Positions 18,928-28,301 of a stretch of DNA of 64,000 bases are shown piece by piece. The position numbers and the translations under genes are program-made. Each line of letters starts with the position of its first letter. The first letter of the stretch is position 1. Origin of the DNA: Mycolicibacterium cosmeticum (GTDB lineage Bacteria; Actinomycetota; Actinomycetes; Mycobacteriales; Mycobacteriaceae). The notes under the pieces were generated by a model that saw nothing but the letters and a program-made list of their open reading frames with translations, made no database searches and had not been told where the DNA came from. The stretch lies in assembly GCF_000613185.1 (NCBI RefSeq), contig NZ_CCBB010000003.1, forward strand, positions 2,401,235 to 2,465,234, given 5' to 3'.

Positions 18928-19581
18928 TCAGGACATCCGTTCGCTGGCTGCCTTGACGGCTTCGACAATGAATGGGTAAGCGCTGCAACGGCAGATGTTG
19001 CCCGACATCTGTTCGCGGATCTCTTCGTCGGTGCCGGTGTGTCCGCCCTCGATGACGGCAATGGCGGACATGATCTGGCCCGGTGTGCAGAAACCGCACT
19101 GAAATGCGTCGTTGTCGATGAAGGCCTGCTGTACAGCATGCAACTCATCGCCGTCGGCGAGGCCTTCGATGGTCATGACCGCGCGGCGTTGTACGGTCGG
19201 GGCCAAGGTCAGGCACGACAGTACCCGCCGTCCGTCGACATGCACCGTGCAGGCACCGCATTGCCCGTGATCGCATCCTTTCTTGGTACCGGTCAGTTCG
19301 AGGCGATCACGCAGGGTGTCCAATAACGTCGTTCGCGGGTCCAGGTTGACGGTGTGCTCGGTGCCGTTGACCCGTAACGTCACCGGAACATCGTTCGCCG
19401 AAGCAGCGGAGTCCGGGGTGCGGTCGGTGAGCCGCGAGACCAGCACGGTGCCGCCCACCGATACGACGACGGCGGTGCCGGTCCACCCGATGAAGCTGCG
19501 CCGCGATACTCCAGATGGCTCGTCGGGGGTGGGCGATTCAGGTTCAGCTTCGGTGAGATTGTCGATAGGGTTCTCTGGCAT
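18928..19581 (-). CDS. aldehyde oxidoreductase, Tat-exported [2Fe-2S] subunit (PaoA-like)
   Basis: The 217-residue protein has a twin-arginine signal SRRSFIGWTG (about 26-35) followed by a hydrophobic helix. Two [2Fe-2S] clusters follow: the plant-type GCDHGQCGACTVHVDGRRVLSC and the CGFCTPGQ...NICRC pair. Export as a folded complex is typical of PaoABC/YagTSR, where only this subunit carries the Tat signal. It starts the operon after a GGAGAAA ribosome-binding site. The PaoD maturation chaperone is not present in this window. Confidence 0.88.
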   Translation of the reverse strand: MPENPIDNLTEAEPESPTPDEPSGVSRRSFIGWTGTAVVVSVGGTVLVSRLTDRTPDSAASANDVPVTLRVNGTEHTVNLDPRTTLLDTLRDRLELTGTKKGCDHGQCGACTVHVDGRRVLSCLTLAPTVQRRAVMTIEGLADGDELHAVQQAFIDNDAFQCGFCTPGQIMSAIAVIEGGHTGTDEEIREQMSGNICRCSAYPFIVEAVKAASERMS

Positions 19582-19660
19582 TATTTCTCCGTCTTGGGCT
19601 GTAGCGCGTCGAGGTGCTCACCACGATTCCCGCCTGTCGAGCTGTCGTTCAGAGTCCGGT

Positions 19661-19672
19661 TATCCGCGGATA
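19661..19672. promoter_or_regulatory. 12-bp perfect palindrome upstream of the paoABC-like operon
   Basis: TATCCGCGGATA is a perfect palindrome 80 bp before the PaoA-like start. It could be an operator. The 248-bp gap around it holds no convincing gene. Confidence 0.35.
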
Positions 19673-19829
19673 GCTGATCCTGTGATTCGGTCTGAGACGC
19701 CGCCTTGGCCCCTGAGCAAAACCGCTTTGGTGTACCTGGCCCTCAGTGGGCGGGGCGAGCGCGGTACGCGCATGGTGCACGTGTCGCAGCTGAGTGTCAC
19801 AGTCGTAATCCCGCAATCGATATGAATAC

Positions 19830-20333
19830 TCAGCTGTTTCGCACGCGTTCGAAGATGATCTGGATCGACGTGCCGTCCGGGCGGGTGAAATTTTCGGTCA
19901 TGCGATCACCGTCGACCGTAATGCGCAATTCGTCTCTTGTGCGCACGTCTCCGATCCAATTGGGAAACGTCGCCCCTTCCACCCGGTTGGTGCTGAATTC
20001 GCCGTTCTCGTCGACCGTGTACGTGCCGAACATTCCTATGCTGCCTGCCATCGCCGCTCGGTTCTCGGCGTCGGTGCCCTCACCGCGAACCTCGGACCTG
20101 AAAGGGGCGATGGTGGAATCCGTGAGGACCTCGACGTAGCGCATCTCTGGAGTGAAAGTGAGCAGCCCGCTCGGCCGCTCACCATAGGCGGGACGGGCGG
20201 TTTCGCCTCGTTCGATCGTCGCGGAGACCATTCGCCACGTTCCGACCACCTGATTGGGCGGCGGCGAGGCGGTTGAACAACTTAGCAACATCATTGTCGA
20301 CGATGTTGCAATAATGGCGGCACGCGCTTTCAT
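19830..20333 (-). CDS. lipocalin-like lipoprotein
   Basis: About 167 residues. The N-terminus MKARAAIIATSSTMMLLSC is a signal peptide with a lipobox ending at Cys19. The body resembles the bacterial lipocalin-like domain: VVGTWRMVSATIERG, GLLTFTPEMRYVEVL, GMFGTYTVDENGEFSTNRVEG, and a strand-rich C-terminus ending IQIIFERVRNS. It is probably a membrane-anchored small beta-barrel that binds a hydrophobic ligand. No ligand or partner is indicated. An in-frame ATG further upstream is less suitable for a signal peptide. Confidence 0.7.
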   Translation of the reverse strand: MKARAAIIATSSTMMLLSCSTASPPPNQVVGTWRMVSATIERGETARPAYGERPSGLLTFTPEMRYVEVLTDSTIAPFRSEVRGEGTDAENRAAMAGSIGMFGTYTVDENGEFSTNRVEGATFPNWIGDVRTRDELRITVDGDRMTENFTRPDGTSIQIIFERVRNS

Positions 20334-20378
20334 CCTGTGGGCTCCTCGAGTAACTATGTTGAGGGACTGCATCTTCAA

Positions 20379-20560
20379 GGACGTCGGTCAGCGGCGTTCG
20401 CCGAGGCCGGCTTCCCTGGTCGACCGATCGCCTCCGCCCGGTCGGCCACCTTCAGCTTGGCGAACACCGAAGACGGTGGCCAACCACGTGTCGAGCCTCT
20501 CGCGCCACAGCCCATCCGCACGCCACCGCGCCAGAACGTCATGGGTCAAGCATGAACGAA
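20379..20560 (+). pseudogene. possible remnant of a LuxR-type helix-turn-helix
   Basis: One frame contains PKTVANHVSSL at 20467-20499, the usual recognition helix of LuxR/GerE domains. The surrounding sequence does not complete the domain in any one frame, and no start is seen. If real, it is an eroded 3' end of a regulator gene. No other gene is seen in the gap from 20334 to 20715. Confidence 0.3.
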
Positions 20561-20715
20561 ACGGATCCCGTCGTCATGGGTGCACATTCCCGACCGGTTC
20601 GGGAATCAGTGCACCGGGAAAACCTCCCGGCCGATCGTGCCGGTACCTGTGTCCTGAGGTGTCCGGGCTCGCCATGTTGGTCACATCGGCGACAACCCAG
20701 CGAAAGGAAACTTTC

Positions 20716-20961
20716 GTGCGAACTCACCCGATTACCGCCGCCGCGCCGTCGGTCCCGTCGAACGCCCAGGACACCGTGAATTCGTCGAAGGCCCAGGGAT
20801 ATACGGTGATCCCCAGCCGGATCGGGACGGCGCCGTTGACCCAATGCCTGGTGCACGCCATTCGGCCGGGCCAGGAGGTCACCCGCAGTGACAGCAGCGG
20901 CCCCGGCGACACTTACAAGGACTGCCCCGGTTTAGGACGCCCTCGAGGGGCGCCACGATGA
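20716..20961 (+). CDS. small mycobacterial exported-type protein lacking a signal peptide
   Basis: Eighty-one codons from a GTG that follows AAAGGAAA. The middle (PSNAQDTVNSSKAQGYTVIPSRIGTAPLTQCLVHAIRPG) resembles a family of small exported mycobacterial proteins with a conserved S-A-Q-D-x-V-x-x-L-x-x-Q-G-Y segment and two cysteines. Those relatives begin with a hydrophobic signal; here MRTHPITAAAP runs straight into the mature domain, as if the signal core were deleted. The tail PGLGRPRGAPR is also atypical. It is likely a decaying paralogue. Confidence 0.45.
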   Translation: MRTHPITAAAPSVPSNAQDTVNSSKAQGYTVIPSRIGTAPLTQCLVHAIRPGQEVTRSDSSGPGDTYKDCPGLGRPRGAPR

Positions 20962-21151
20962 AGGACGCGGGGGAGGGAACCAGCGTGGTCGCTCCGTTCC
21001 GCCGGGAAGTCGATCTGCGGGCGCGGCGCACGCGAGTGTGCACCAGCTCGGATATCTGCTGTTCGGGCGCGGGAAGGAATGACGAACGCGCGTTGATCCT
21101 AGGAGCACTGCGCCCTGGCTGGCGCGCAGGCGCAGCCGTACGGTCGTCACT

Positions 21152-21679
21152 ATGGCGATTTCCGACCGGCGACGGAGCCTGAGAGCGATCATCGCGATTG
21201 TCACCGGAGTGTTGGCGGTGTCGATGACGGTTGATTTCGGCGCGACGAGTAATGCCGAAGACAGCAACCGAACGGTACTGGAACAGCGCAACGTCGACGT
21301 CGTGCGCGATGCTTTTGCCCGGGGCGTCGGTGATGAGGCCAGTTTCTTTTCGATCTTGGCCGAGGACGTGCAGTGGACGGTTGCCAGGGCGGTCGGCCCG
21401 AGGACATACACCAGCCGATTCGAATTTCTGTGTGACGGCGCGGGTCCTGTCCAGTCCAGACTCAACGGTCCGATACAGGCGAACGTGCGCCAGCTGATAG
21501 CCGATAACGATGTGGTGGTTGCGGTGTGGGACGGTACCGCGACTGCGCGCGACGGGCTTCCTTATGTCAACAGCTACACGTGGGTGATGACGATGCACCA
21601 CGAACGAGTGGTGCGCGTGACGGCCTACCTCGACTTTGTCGCACTCAACGCCTTGATGGAACGGGTAACGCTGCGATGA
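21152..21679 (+). CDS. secreted NTF2-like (SnoaL/ketosteroid isomerase fold) protein
   Basis: The 175-residue protein has an N-terminal hydrophobic signal (LRAIIAIVTGVLAVSMTV) and an alanine-rich cleavage region. The mature NTF2-like domain contains VVRDAFARGVGDEASFFSILAEDVQWTVA and DNDVVVAVWDGTATARDGLPYVNSYTWVMTMHHERVVRVTAYLD. The fold is a cone-shaped pocket used by isomerases and binding proteins. No catalytic residue can be assigned confidently. The 190 bp upstream and the 328 bp downstream contain no convincing gene. Confidence 0.7.
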   Translation: MAISDRRRSLRAIIAIVTGVLAVSMTVDFGATSNAEDSNRTVLEQRNVDVVRDAFARGVGDEASFFSILAEDVQWTVARAVGPRTYTSRFEFLCDGAGPVQSRLNGPIQANVRQLIADNDVVVAVWDGTATARDGLPYVNSYTWVMTMHHERVVRVTAYLDFVALNALMERVTLR

Positions 21680-22007
21680 TCGTGGTTGGCAACCGCGGCT
21701 GAAATTCACATTCCGGCGTGGTGGGTTGCGTGGAGCCGGTTTGTTTGACTTCTGGTCACGATGCCCGGCCGCTGATAGCACTGCTAGAACTAGAGAAGCA
21801 GACGATCATGACTTGCAGAACCGTGCGGCTGTCGCAACCGCCATCGGGAAATGGAGTTCGGCGTCCGCCATCTTCGCCGGAATTCTCTGGAAGGGCTCTG
21901 GCGCGGAGAGGCAGCATCCGCCGGGCGAACGCGGACCTACAGCGGTGCAACGCTTGATGGTTGTAGGTTCTCAGTAAGCTGATCGCATTCCGGGAGGAGG
22001 AAAGAAC

Positions 22008-22760
22008 TTGTCTGACAACGCATTACCGTTCGCCGGCAAGGTAGCGCTCATCACCGGCGCGTCAGGTGGAATCGGCGGCGCGATCGCCGGTTTGCTGGCC
22101 GCAGCCGGGGCCGACCTGGTGCTAGCCCACGGCACACACGTCGAGGATGCAGAACATGTTGCAGAAAGGGCCCGTGAGCTCGGGCGTCGCGTCGTACTGG
22201 CGCCCGGGGACCTCGCTGACCCCACAGTCCCGGCAGCGTTGGTGCACGCCGCTGCCGAGTTGGGTGGGGTGGATGTACTTGTCGCCAACGCGGGTGCCGG
22301 CACGCAGACCGCCTGGGCCGACGTCACGTTGGAGCAGTGGAACACCACGTTCGCCATCAACACGACCGCACCATTCCTTCTGGCGCAACAAGTTCTGCCA
22401 ACGATGATCGAACGTAACTTTGGTCGCGTCCTGTTCATCTCGTCCACTGCCGCGCTCACCGGCGGTATAGTGGGCCCGCACTATGCGGCCAGCAAAGCCG
22501 CCCTACACGGGCTCACCCATTTTCTCGCCGCTCGTGTCGCCGCCGACGGAGTCACCGTCAATACTCTGGCCCCGGCATTGATCGGCAATACGCGCATCCT
22601 TCCCTTGGACGCCAAGGGCGACGGCTCTTTGCCTCTGCCGATACCAGTAGGCCGTCTCGGGGAGGTCATCGAGGTCGCCGACATGGCGCTGAGCATCTTG
22701 CGTAATGGCTACCTGACCAACAAAGTGATCACTCTCGACGGCGGGCTGCTACCGCGATGA
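22008..22760 (+). CDS. SDR family oxidoreductase
   Basis: The 250-residue classical short-chain dehydrogenase has GASGGIGGAIAG (about 17-28), the NAGAG motif, the catalytic Ser in FISSTAAL, and YAASKAAL with Tyr and Lys. It starts at TTG, 9 bases after a strong GGGAGGAGG. It is an NAD(P)-dependent alcohol/ketone oxidoreductase, resembling 3-oxoacyl-ACP reductases, with unknown substrate. It is followed by an overlapping 29-codon frame. Confidence 0.85.
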   Translation: MSDNALPFAGKVALITGASGGIGGAIAGLLAAAGADLVLAHGTHVEDAEHVAERARELGRRVVLAPGDLADPTVPAALVHAAAELGGVDVLVANAGAGTQTAWADVTLEQWNTTFAINTTAPFLLAQQVLPTMIERNFGRVLFISSTAALTGGIVGPHYAASKAALHGLTHFLAARVAADGVTVNTLAPALIGNTRILPLDAKGDGSLPLPIPVGRLGEVIEVADMALSILRNGYLTNKVITLDGGLLPR

Positions 22761-22846
22761 GAACACACTTTGATTTCGCATCGGTGCTCGACGCCGCACG
22801 CGAAGCCACTGCTGCGCAGTCGGAGTCGGCAAACCAGCACAGGTAA
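22757..22846 (+). pseudogene. 29-codon frame coupled to the SDR, possibly a truncated gene
   Basis: The ATG overlaps the SDR stop (ATGA). The frame (MRTHFDFASVLDAAREATAAQ...) ends at TAA after 29 codons. It looks like the 5' end of a coupled downstream gene that was lost, but the evidence is only the overlap and normal codon use. Confidence 0.3.
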
Positions 22847-22968
22847 TACGATGACACCATCAGCAGAAGGGCCGCAACGCATGGGCCATGACATGGGGTT
22901 TGAGAACTGCACTGCCTGGCACTCCCAGGGACAGGTGCGTCAAGCGAACATCCCGCAGGATGGAAGGC

Positions 22969-23826
22969 ATGACGAACGCACGTGGTTCAGGTGCCCAGCT
23001 GGCGCAGTTTCTGCGTAGCCGGCGCGCCGCGGCCGACACCGCGCTGTTGCCGGGGCTGGTCGGGGCGGGACCCCGCCGGGTTCCGGGGTTGCGCCGCGAA
23101 GAGTTGGCCGAGGCGGCCGGGGTGTCGCTGACGTACTACACCCGGCTGGAACAGGGACTGGCGACCAATCCGTCGACCCAGGTGTTGGACGCGCTGGCCC
23201 GGGCACTGGCGCTCGATGAGGTCGAGCGGGCGCATCTGCAGCGACTGGCCTCGGCGACGGATGCCCGACCGCGTTCTGCGCGAACCGAGTTGCGACCTGA
23301 GTTCGTCACGCTGATGGACGCGATGTCCGATGTCCCGGCCGTCGTGCTGTCGCCGTTACAGGACATCGTCGCGTGGAACCGGTTGGGCCACGCGCTGCTT
23401 GCGCCGCATCTGGACCCGGCCGCGCCCTACGGTGCCGAGCCGCCCAACAAGGTGGCAATGATGTTCACCGATGCGCATTCTCGCAGCATGCACCGTGAAT
23501 GGGAGGCCGAGGCAAACTTGGCGGTGGCCTCCCTGCGCTACGTCAGTGCCGTCTACGTCGCCGACGACGACCTCGCCCGGCTGGTCGGCAAGCTGAGTGT
23601 GGCCAGCGACGACTTCGTGCAGCTATGGGCCGCGCAACCGGTGGCGTTGTGCACTCATGGCATCAAGCGTTACCACCATCCGGTGGTCGGTCGGCTCGAC
23701 CTGCACTTCCAGATCCTGCATCTGCCCGAAGACGACGGCCACCGGCTGCTGTTGCACCACGCCGAACCCGGCTCCAACGATGAGGCCGCGCTGCGCCTGC
23801 TGGCCAGCACCACCATCACCGAATAA
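22969..23826 (+). CDS. XRE family regulator with MmyB-like ligand domain
   Basis: About 285 residues. The helix-turn-helix RRVPGLRREELAEAAGVSLTYYTRLEQG (about 30-57) is the classic actinobacterial form. The C-terminal MmyB-like domain contains FVTLMDAMSDVPAVVLSPLQDIVAWNRLGHAL and WEAEANLAVASLRY, with a final LHFQILHLPEDDGHRLLLHHAEPGS. These regulators usually control a neighbouring transporter or oxidoreductase. Here the MFS exporter and esterase follow in the same direction after 57 bp. An in-frame ATG three codons earlier is possible. Confidence 0.85.
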   Translation: MTNARGSGAQLAQFLRSRRAAADTALLPGLVGAGPRRVPGLRREELAEAAGVSLTYYTRLEQGLATNPSTQVLDALARALALDEVERAHLQRLASATDARPRSARTELRPEFVTLMDAMSDVPAVVLSPLQDIVAWNRLGHALLAPHLDPAAPYGAEPPNKVAMMFTDAHSRSMHREWEAEANLAVASLRYVSAVYVADDDLARLVGKLSVASDDFVQLWAAQPVALCTHGIKRYHHPVVGRLDLHFQILHLPEDDGHRLLLHHAEPGSNDEAALRLLASTTITE

Positions 23827-23883
23827 CGCCGCGCAGCCACTACTGCTGTGCCGCAACCGACATCGACTCCAAGGAGATCATCC

Positions 23884-25074
23884 ATGGATAGCTCCACGCT
23901 GCCCAAAAGCAGTCCCGAGGCGCCCGTGCGCCGGCTGCACCCCGGCCTGCTCGCCCTCGCCGTCGGCGGGTTCGGGATCGGGCTCACCGAGTTCGTCATC
24001 GCCGGACTGCTCACCGGCGTCGCCGACGCGCTACGTGTCAGCGTTCCCACCGCGGGTGCACTCATCTGGGGTTACGCCCTGGCCGTCGTCGTCGGCGCAT
24101 TCACCGTCACCGCGGTGCTGGCGCGTCGACCGCCGAAGGGTGCGTTGCTGCTGTTGCTGGCGCTGTTCGTCGCCGGCAACGCATTGACCGCGCTGGCACC
24201 CGATTTCGGTGTCGCCCTGCTGGGCCGCTTCATCACCGCCCTCTGTCACGGCGGATTCTTCGGGATCGGCGCCGTGGTCGCCGGAGACCTCGTGGCACCC
24301 GAACGCAAGGCATCGGCCATCGCGTTCATGTTCGGGGGGTTGACTCTGTCCAACGTTCTCGGCGTGCCATTCGGCACCTTCGTCGGACAACACCTCGGGT
24401 GGCGCAGCGCGTTCTGGATCATCAGCGCATTGGGTGTGCTGGCCGTGATCGGCGTGGCTGCCCTGGTGCCACGAATGCCGGCACCACCACACACCGGTGG
24501 AAACCACTTCGCGGTGCTCTGCCGGCGGCAGGTTGTGGTGTCGATCCTGCTGACCATGATGGTGTTCGGTGGTGTGTTCGGTGCCTTCATCTACGTCGAA
24601 CCACTCGTCACGAGGGTTACCGGTTACGGCGACGGCGCGGTGCCGTGGCTGCTGGTGCTCTTCGGAATCGGTTTGTTCATCGGCAATTTCGTCGGCGGCT
24701 GGGCCGCCGACCGCAACCTCACCTGGACCCTGCGCATCCTTTCGGTGCTGCTGCCCGTCGTGCTCATCGGTTACGGCCTGCTCGCCGGGTGGCGGTTACC
24801 GGTCGCCGTGCTGCTGGTGGCCATGGGTGTTGTCGGGTTCGCCGCGACGCCGGCCCTGCAACTGCGCGTCATGCGCTTCGCCGAGGACGCACCGACGATG
24901 GCATCGGCGGCCAACATCGCGGCGTTCGATCTGGGCAACGCGATGGCCTCGGCCATCGGGGCCGCGACCATCGCCGCGGGCCTGGGCTGGCGCTCACCGG
25001 TGTGGGTGGGCACCGCGATGGCACTGGTCGGCACCGTGCTGGTGTTCACCAACAGCCATGGGGAGCCGCGGTGA
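23884..25074 (+). CDS. MFS transporter (drug exporter DHA1 family)
   Basis: The 396-residue protein has about twelve hydrophobic helices, with GGFGIGLTEFVIAGLL in helix 1 and GRFITALCHGGFFGIGAVVAGDLVAPERKASAIAFMFGGLTLSNVLGVPFGT through helices 4-5. These are hallmarks of the AraJ/YdhP-type efflux proteins. The ATG follows AAGGAGATCATCC. It is preceded by the XRE regulator and overlaps the esterase gene by four bases. It probably exports a small hydrophobic compound or sugar. Confidence 0.85.
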   Translation: MDSSTLPKSSPEAPVRRLHPGLLALAVGGFGIGLTEFVIAGLLTGVADALRVSVPTAGALIWGYALAVVVGAFTVTAVLARRPPKGALLLLLALFVAGNALTALAPDFGVALLGRFITALCHGGFFGIGAVVAGDLVAPERKASAIAFMFGGLTLSNVLGVPFGTFVGQHLGWRSAFWIISALGVLAVIGVAALVPRMPAPPHTGGNHFAVLCRRQVVVSILLTMMVFGGVFGAFIYVEPLVTRVTGYGDGAVPWLLVLFGIGLFIGNFVGGWAADRNLTWTLRILSVLLPVVLIGYGLLAGWRLPVAVLLVAMGVVGFAATPALQLRVMRFAEDAPTMASAANIAAFDLGNAMASAIGAATIAAGLGWRSPVWVGTAMALVGTVLVFTNSHGEPR

Positions 25075-26006
25075 CCGACACGCCAGCTCTGCACCCGCAG
25101 GCCCGCGCGCACCTGGCCGCCGCGGCTGAGGCGCCGGGGATTGCCACCCTGTCGGTACCCGACGCACGCCTGGCCGCCCTGGCCTATTTGGACCTCCAGC
25201 GACCGGCACCCGCGATGGCCGCAGTGGAGCACCGGTTCGTCCCCGGACCGACCGCGGACCTCCCCGTCCGGATCTACCGGCCCACACCGGTCCTCGGGCC
25301 GCGCCCCGTCATCGTCGTGCTGCACGGCAGTGGATGGGTGATCGGCAACCTGGATCTGGTGGACGAGCCCGCACGGGTTCTGGCCCGGGACACCGGCTAT
25401 GTTGTGCTCGCCGTCAACTACCAGAAAGCGCCCGAGCATCGCTTCCCGGTGCCACTCCAGGATTGCGTGGCCACCGTGCGGTGGGTGCACAGCCACGCCG
25501 CCGCGCTGGGTGTCGACCCGGGCAGGCTCGCCGTCGTCGGTGACAGCGCCGGCGGCAACCTCGCCGCGGCGACCACTGCCGAGCTGTCCGGAACCGATGT
25601 CGCCGTTGCTGCACAGGGTCTGCTGTACCCGGCACTGGACCGCGCGATGACGGCGCCGTCGTATGGAACATTCTCCCGTGGCTTCGGCCTCGACGCCGCC
25701 GACATGGCCTGGTTCTGGAGCCACTACGTCGATGCCGGTGCGAGCGCGGATCCGCGCGTTTCACCGCTGCGCGGCAACAGTTTTGCGCAGCTTCCGCCGA
25801 CCTTCGTGGCGACCGCCAGTCACGATGTCCTGCGCGACGAGGCCGAGGAGTACGCCCAGTTGTGCCGCGACGCCGGAGTCGACGTGGTCACCCGACGGTA
25901 CGACGGCATGATCCACGGCTTCTGGTGGATGGACGGCGTCCTCGAGGACTCCCGCGCGCTGCAACGCGACCTCGCCGACTTCCTGGTCGACCGTCTGGGG
26001 GAGTGA
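25071..26006 (+). CDS. alpha/beta hydrolase (HSL-type esterase) with altered oxyanion motif
   Basis: About 311 residues. It has the HSL-family arrangement: an oxyanion segment VVLHGSGWVIGN, the nucleophile elbow GDSAGGNLAA, and the late DVLRDEAEEYA and GMIHGFWW that supply Asp and His. The usual HGGGW is HGSGW here, a one-residue change next to the oxyanion hole. GTG overlaps the MFS stop (GTGA). It is a probable carboxylesterase for small acyl esters, possibly linked to the compound exported by the MFS partner. Confidence 0.85.
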   Translation: MTDTPALHPQARAHLAAAAEAPGIATLSVPDARLAALAYLDLQRPAPAMAAVEHRFVPGPTADLPVRIYRPTPVLGPRPVIVVLHGSGWVIGNLDLVDEPARVLARDTGYVVLAVNYQKAPEHRFPVPLQDCVATVRWVHSHAAALGVDPGRLAVVGDSAGGNLAAATTAELSGTDVAVAAQGLLYPALDRAMTAPSYGTFSRGFGLDAADMAWFWSHYVDAGASADPRVSPLRGNSFAQLPPTFVATASHDVLRDEAEEYAQLCRDAGVDVVTRRYDGMIHGFWWMDGVLEDSRALQRDLADFLVDRLGE

Positions 26007-26049
26007 CGCCCGCACGAACCCAGCGACGTCAGGCGTCGGGATAGAACCG

Positions 26050-27516
26050 CTAGATCCGCGCCCGCAGATCCCGCTTGAGCACCTTGCCGTAACTGTTCTT
26101 CGGAAGCTCGGCGACGAACTCGTATCTCTTGGGCCGTTTGAACCGTGCGATGTGGTTCAGCAGATGGGCGTCGAGATCGTCGGGATCGGCGGTCCCGACG
26201 ATGAACGCGACCACGATTTCACCCCAGTCGGGATCGGGCGCACCCACCACAGCGGCCTCGCTGACGCCGGGATGAGTCAGCAGAATCTCCTCGACTTCAC
26301 GTGGGTAGATATTGCTGCCGCCACTGATCACCACATCCTTGGACCGGTCGCGCAGCGTCAGGTAACCGTGCGCGTCGAACGATCCCATGTCACCGGTGCG
26401 CAACCATCCGTTGCACAGTGTGGCGGCGGTGGCGGCCGGATTGCGCCAGTAGCCCGACATCACCACGTCGCCGCGGCAGACGATCTCGCCGATCTGGCCC
26501 GCGGCGGCAACGGTGTCGTCGGGGTCCCATACGGCGACGTCGACCCCGGAACGGGCGTACCCGACCGACCCGAGCACCGCATCGGAGGCGTCGATGTGGT
26601 CGGTTCGCCGCAGACCGGTGATCGTCATCGGAGCCTCACCTTGCCCGTAGAGTTGGGTGAAGATCGGCCCGAATGCCGCCATTGCCGACTTGAGGCTCTC
26701 CACGTACATCGGGCCGCCGCCGTAGATCACTGTTCTGAGGTTGGCGGGACGGCAGCGGCCGGTCTGGACCAACCGCTGCACCATCGTCGGTGCCAGAAAC
26801 GCGCTGCACCCGGGATGGACATCGCACAGGTCGAGGAACTCGCCGGGTTCGAACGCCCCGGAGGACGGAATGACCTGACGCGCGGCGCGCATGACGTAGG
26901 GCACGACATAGAGACCGGATCCATGGGACATCGGCGCACCGTGCACCAGGCTGCTGTTGTGGTCCGGATCGTCGAAGTCCGCGAGGTGGGCCACCGACAT
27001 CGACATCAGGTTGCGATGGGACAGCATGGCACCCTTGGGCTTTCCGGTGGTTCCACTGGTGTAGAACAGCCACGCCACAGCGGCCGGGTCGGTATCGCGC
27101 GGCGGATCGGCAGCATCGACGCCCTGGCGCATTTCATAATCGGCACTGGCAATCACCTCGACCGGTGAGTGGTCCCAGTCCAGCGTTGTGGCGATCGTCG
27201 ATGATGCAAACACCTGCGCAACGTCGGCATCGGCGAGAATGTCCGCCATTTCCCGGCGATGCAGTTTGTAGTTGATCGGCACGAATACACAATCGGCCGC
27301 CCAGATGGCGAACATCAGCTCGACGATCTCGGGTCGGTTCTCCGAGGCGACGGCGATGCGGTCACCAGGATGTGTCGTCGTCTTGATGCCGGCGGCCAGC
27401 CGCAGCGCGCGATCGTACAGTTGCGCCCATGTCCAAACCAGTTCGGTGCCATGGTAAACCGCACCACGGTCAGGGTGGCGCTGCGCGGTCTGGGCGAGCA
27501 GTACGAAGAGATTCAT
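26050..27516 (-). CDS. acyl-CoA synthetase (AMP-forming)
   Basis: About 488 residues. It has the P-loop [19 protein letters not shown], the core [18 protein letters not shown], the hinge [47 protein letters not shown], and the catalytic lysine in [14 protein letters not shown]. It activates a carboxylic acid to its CoA thioester. The start at [16 protein letters not shown] overlaps the SDR stop by four bases; the longer upstream frame would run into the SDR. It is the last gene of the leftward operon of the catabolic block. Confidence 0.88.
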   Translation of the reverse strand: MNLFVLLAQTAQRHPDRGAVYHGTELVWTWAQLYDRALRLAAGIKTTTHPGDRIAVASENRPEIVELMFAIWAADCVFVPINYKLHRREMADILADADVAQVFASSTIATTLDWDHSPVEVIASADYEMRQGVDAADPPRDTDPAAVAWLFYTSGTTGKPKGAMLSHRNLMSMSVAHLADFDDPDHNSSLVHGAPMSHGSGLYVVPYVMRAARQVIPSSGAFEPGEFLDLCDVHPGCSAFLAPTMVQRLVQTGRCRPANLRTVIYGGGPMYVESLKSAMAAFGPIFTQLYGQGEAPMTITGLRRTDHIDASDAVLGSVGYARSGVDVAVWDPDDTVAAAGQIGEIVCRGDVVMSGYWRNPAATAATLCNGWLRTGDMGSFDAHGYLTLRDRSKDVVISGGSNIYPREVEEILLTHPGVSEAAVVGAPDPDWGEIVVAFIVGTADPDDLDAHLLNHIARFKRPKRYEFVAELPKNSYGKVLKRDLRARI

Positions 27517-28301
27517 TGCCGCGTCCACCGGGAATCGAGCGCGAATTCGGACAGATACTTCGTCGAGCTCCACCCGCCGTCGACCACGATGGTCTGGCCG
27601 TTGATGAAACTACCGCCCGGTGAGCACAGGAACGCCACGGTACTGGCGACATCGTCGACCTGGCCGAGCCGCTGATGCGGGGTCATCTCGATGTTGATCT
27701 TGCGGAACCGGTCGTCTTCGAGACGGTGCGCGACCATGGGGGTGACCGTCACACCGGGAGCCACGGCATTGCATCGGATGCCCTGTGCCCCGTACTGGCA
27801 CGCGATATGCGTTGTCAATGCCGTCAATCCACCTTTGGCCGCCGAGTAGGCACCACCACGGAGGCCTCCGACGACGGCAAACGTCGACGTGATGTTGATG
27901 ATGGCCGACCCGGGCGCCATATGGGGAAGCACGTCGCGGGCGAGCCGGAACGGGGCGCGCAGCATCAGGCCGAGGAAATGATCCAGACTCTGATCGTCGG
28001 TCTCGTGCAACGGCTTCGGGCTACCAACCCCGGCATTGTTGATCAGGAAATCCACTCGCCCCCAGCGCGACACCGCAGCGTCGACGACACGCGTCGGGCC
28101 GTCGTCGGCGGTGAGATCGACTGCCACGGTGGCGATTCGATCAGGGTCGCCGGTCGCCGTCACGACAGCCTCGCGCAGTTCTGTCAGTCGGTCGTCATCG
28201 CGGCCGGCGCCCACGACCGCCACACCCTGTTCGGCGAGTTTTACCGCACAGCCGAACCCGATACCGCTGCTGGAGCCCGTCACGATCGCTACCTGCATCA
28301 C
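27513..28301 (-). CDS. SDR family oxidoreductase
   Basis: The 262-residue classical SDR has [14 protein letters not shown] near the start, NNAGVGS, the active-site YSAAKGGL, and a C-terminal [17 protein letters not shown]. It sits between two acyl-CoA ligase genes with four-base overlaps on both sides. The gene order suggests it oxidises or reduces an intermediate close to the CoA-activation step. The substrate is unknown. Confidence 0.87.
   Translation of the reverse strand: MMQVAIVTGSSSGIGFGCAVKLAEQGVAVVGAGRDDDRLTELREAVVTATGDPDRIATVAVDLTADDGPTRVVDAAVSRWGRVDFLINNAGVGSPKPLHETDDQSLDHFLGLMLRAPFRLARDVLPHMAPGSAIINITSTFAVVGGLRGGAYSAAKGGLTALTTHIACQYGAQGIRCNAVAPGVTVTPMVAHRLEDDRFRKINIEMTPHQRLGQVDDVASTVAFLCSPGGSFINGQTIVVDGGWSSTKYLSEFALDSRWTRQ

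Noticed and set aside
21680..22007. Open frames in the gap before the SDR
   Set aside because: No start signal, family motif or consistent coding composition; treated as non-coding.
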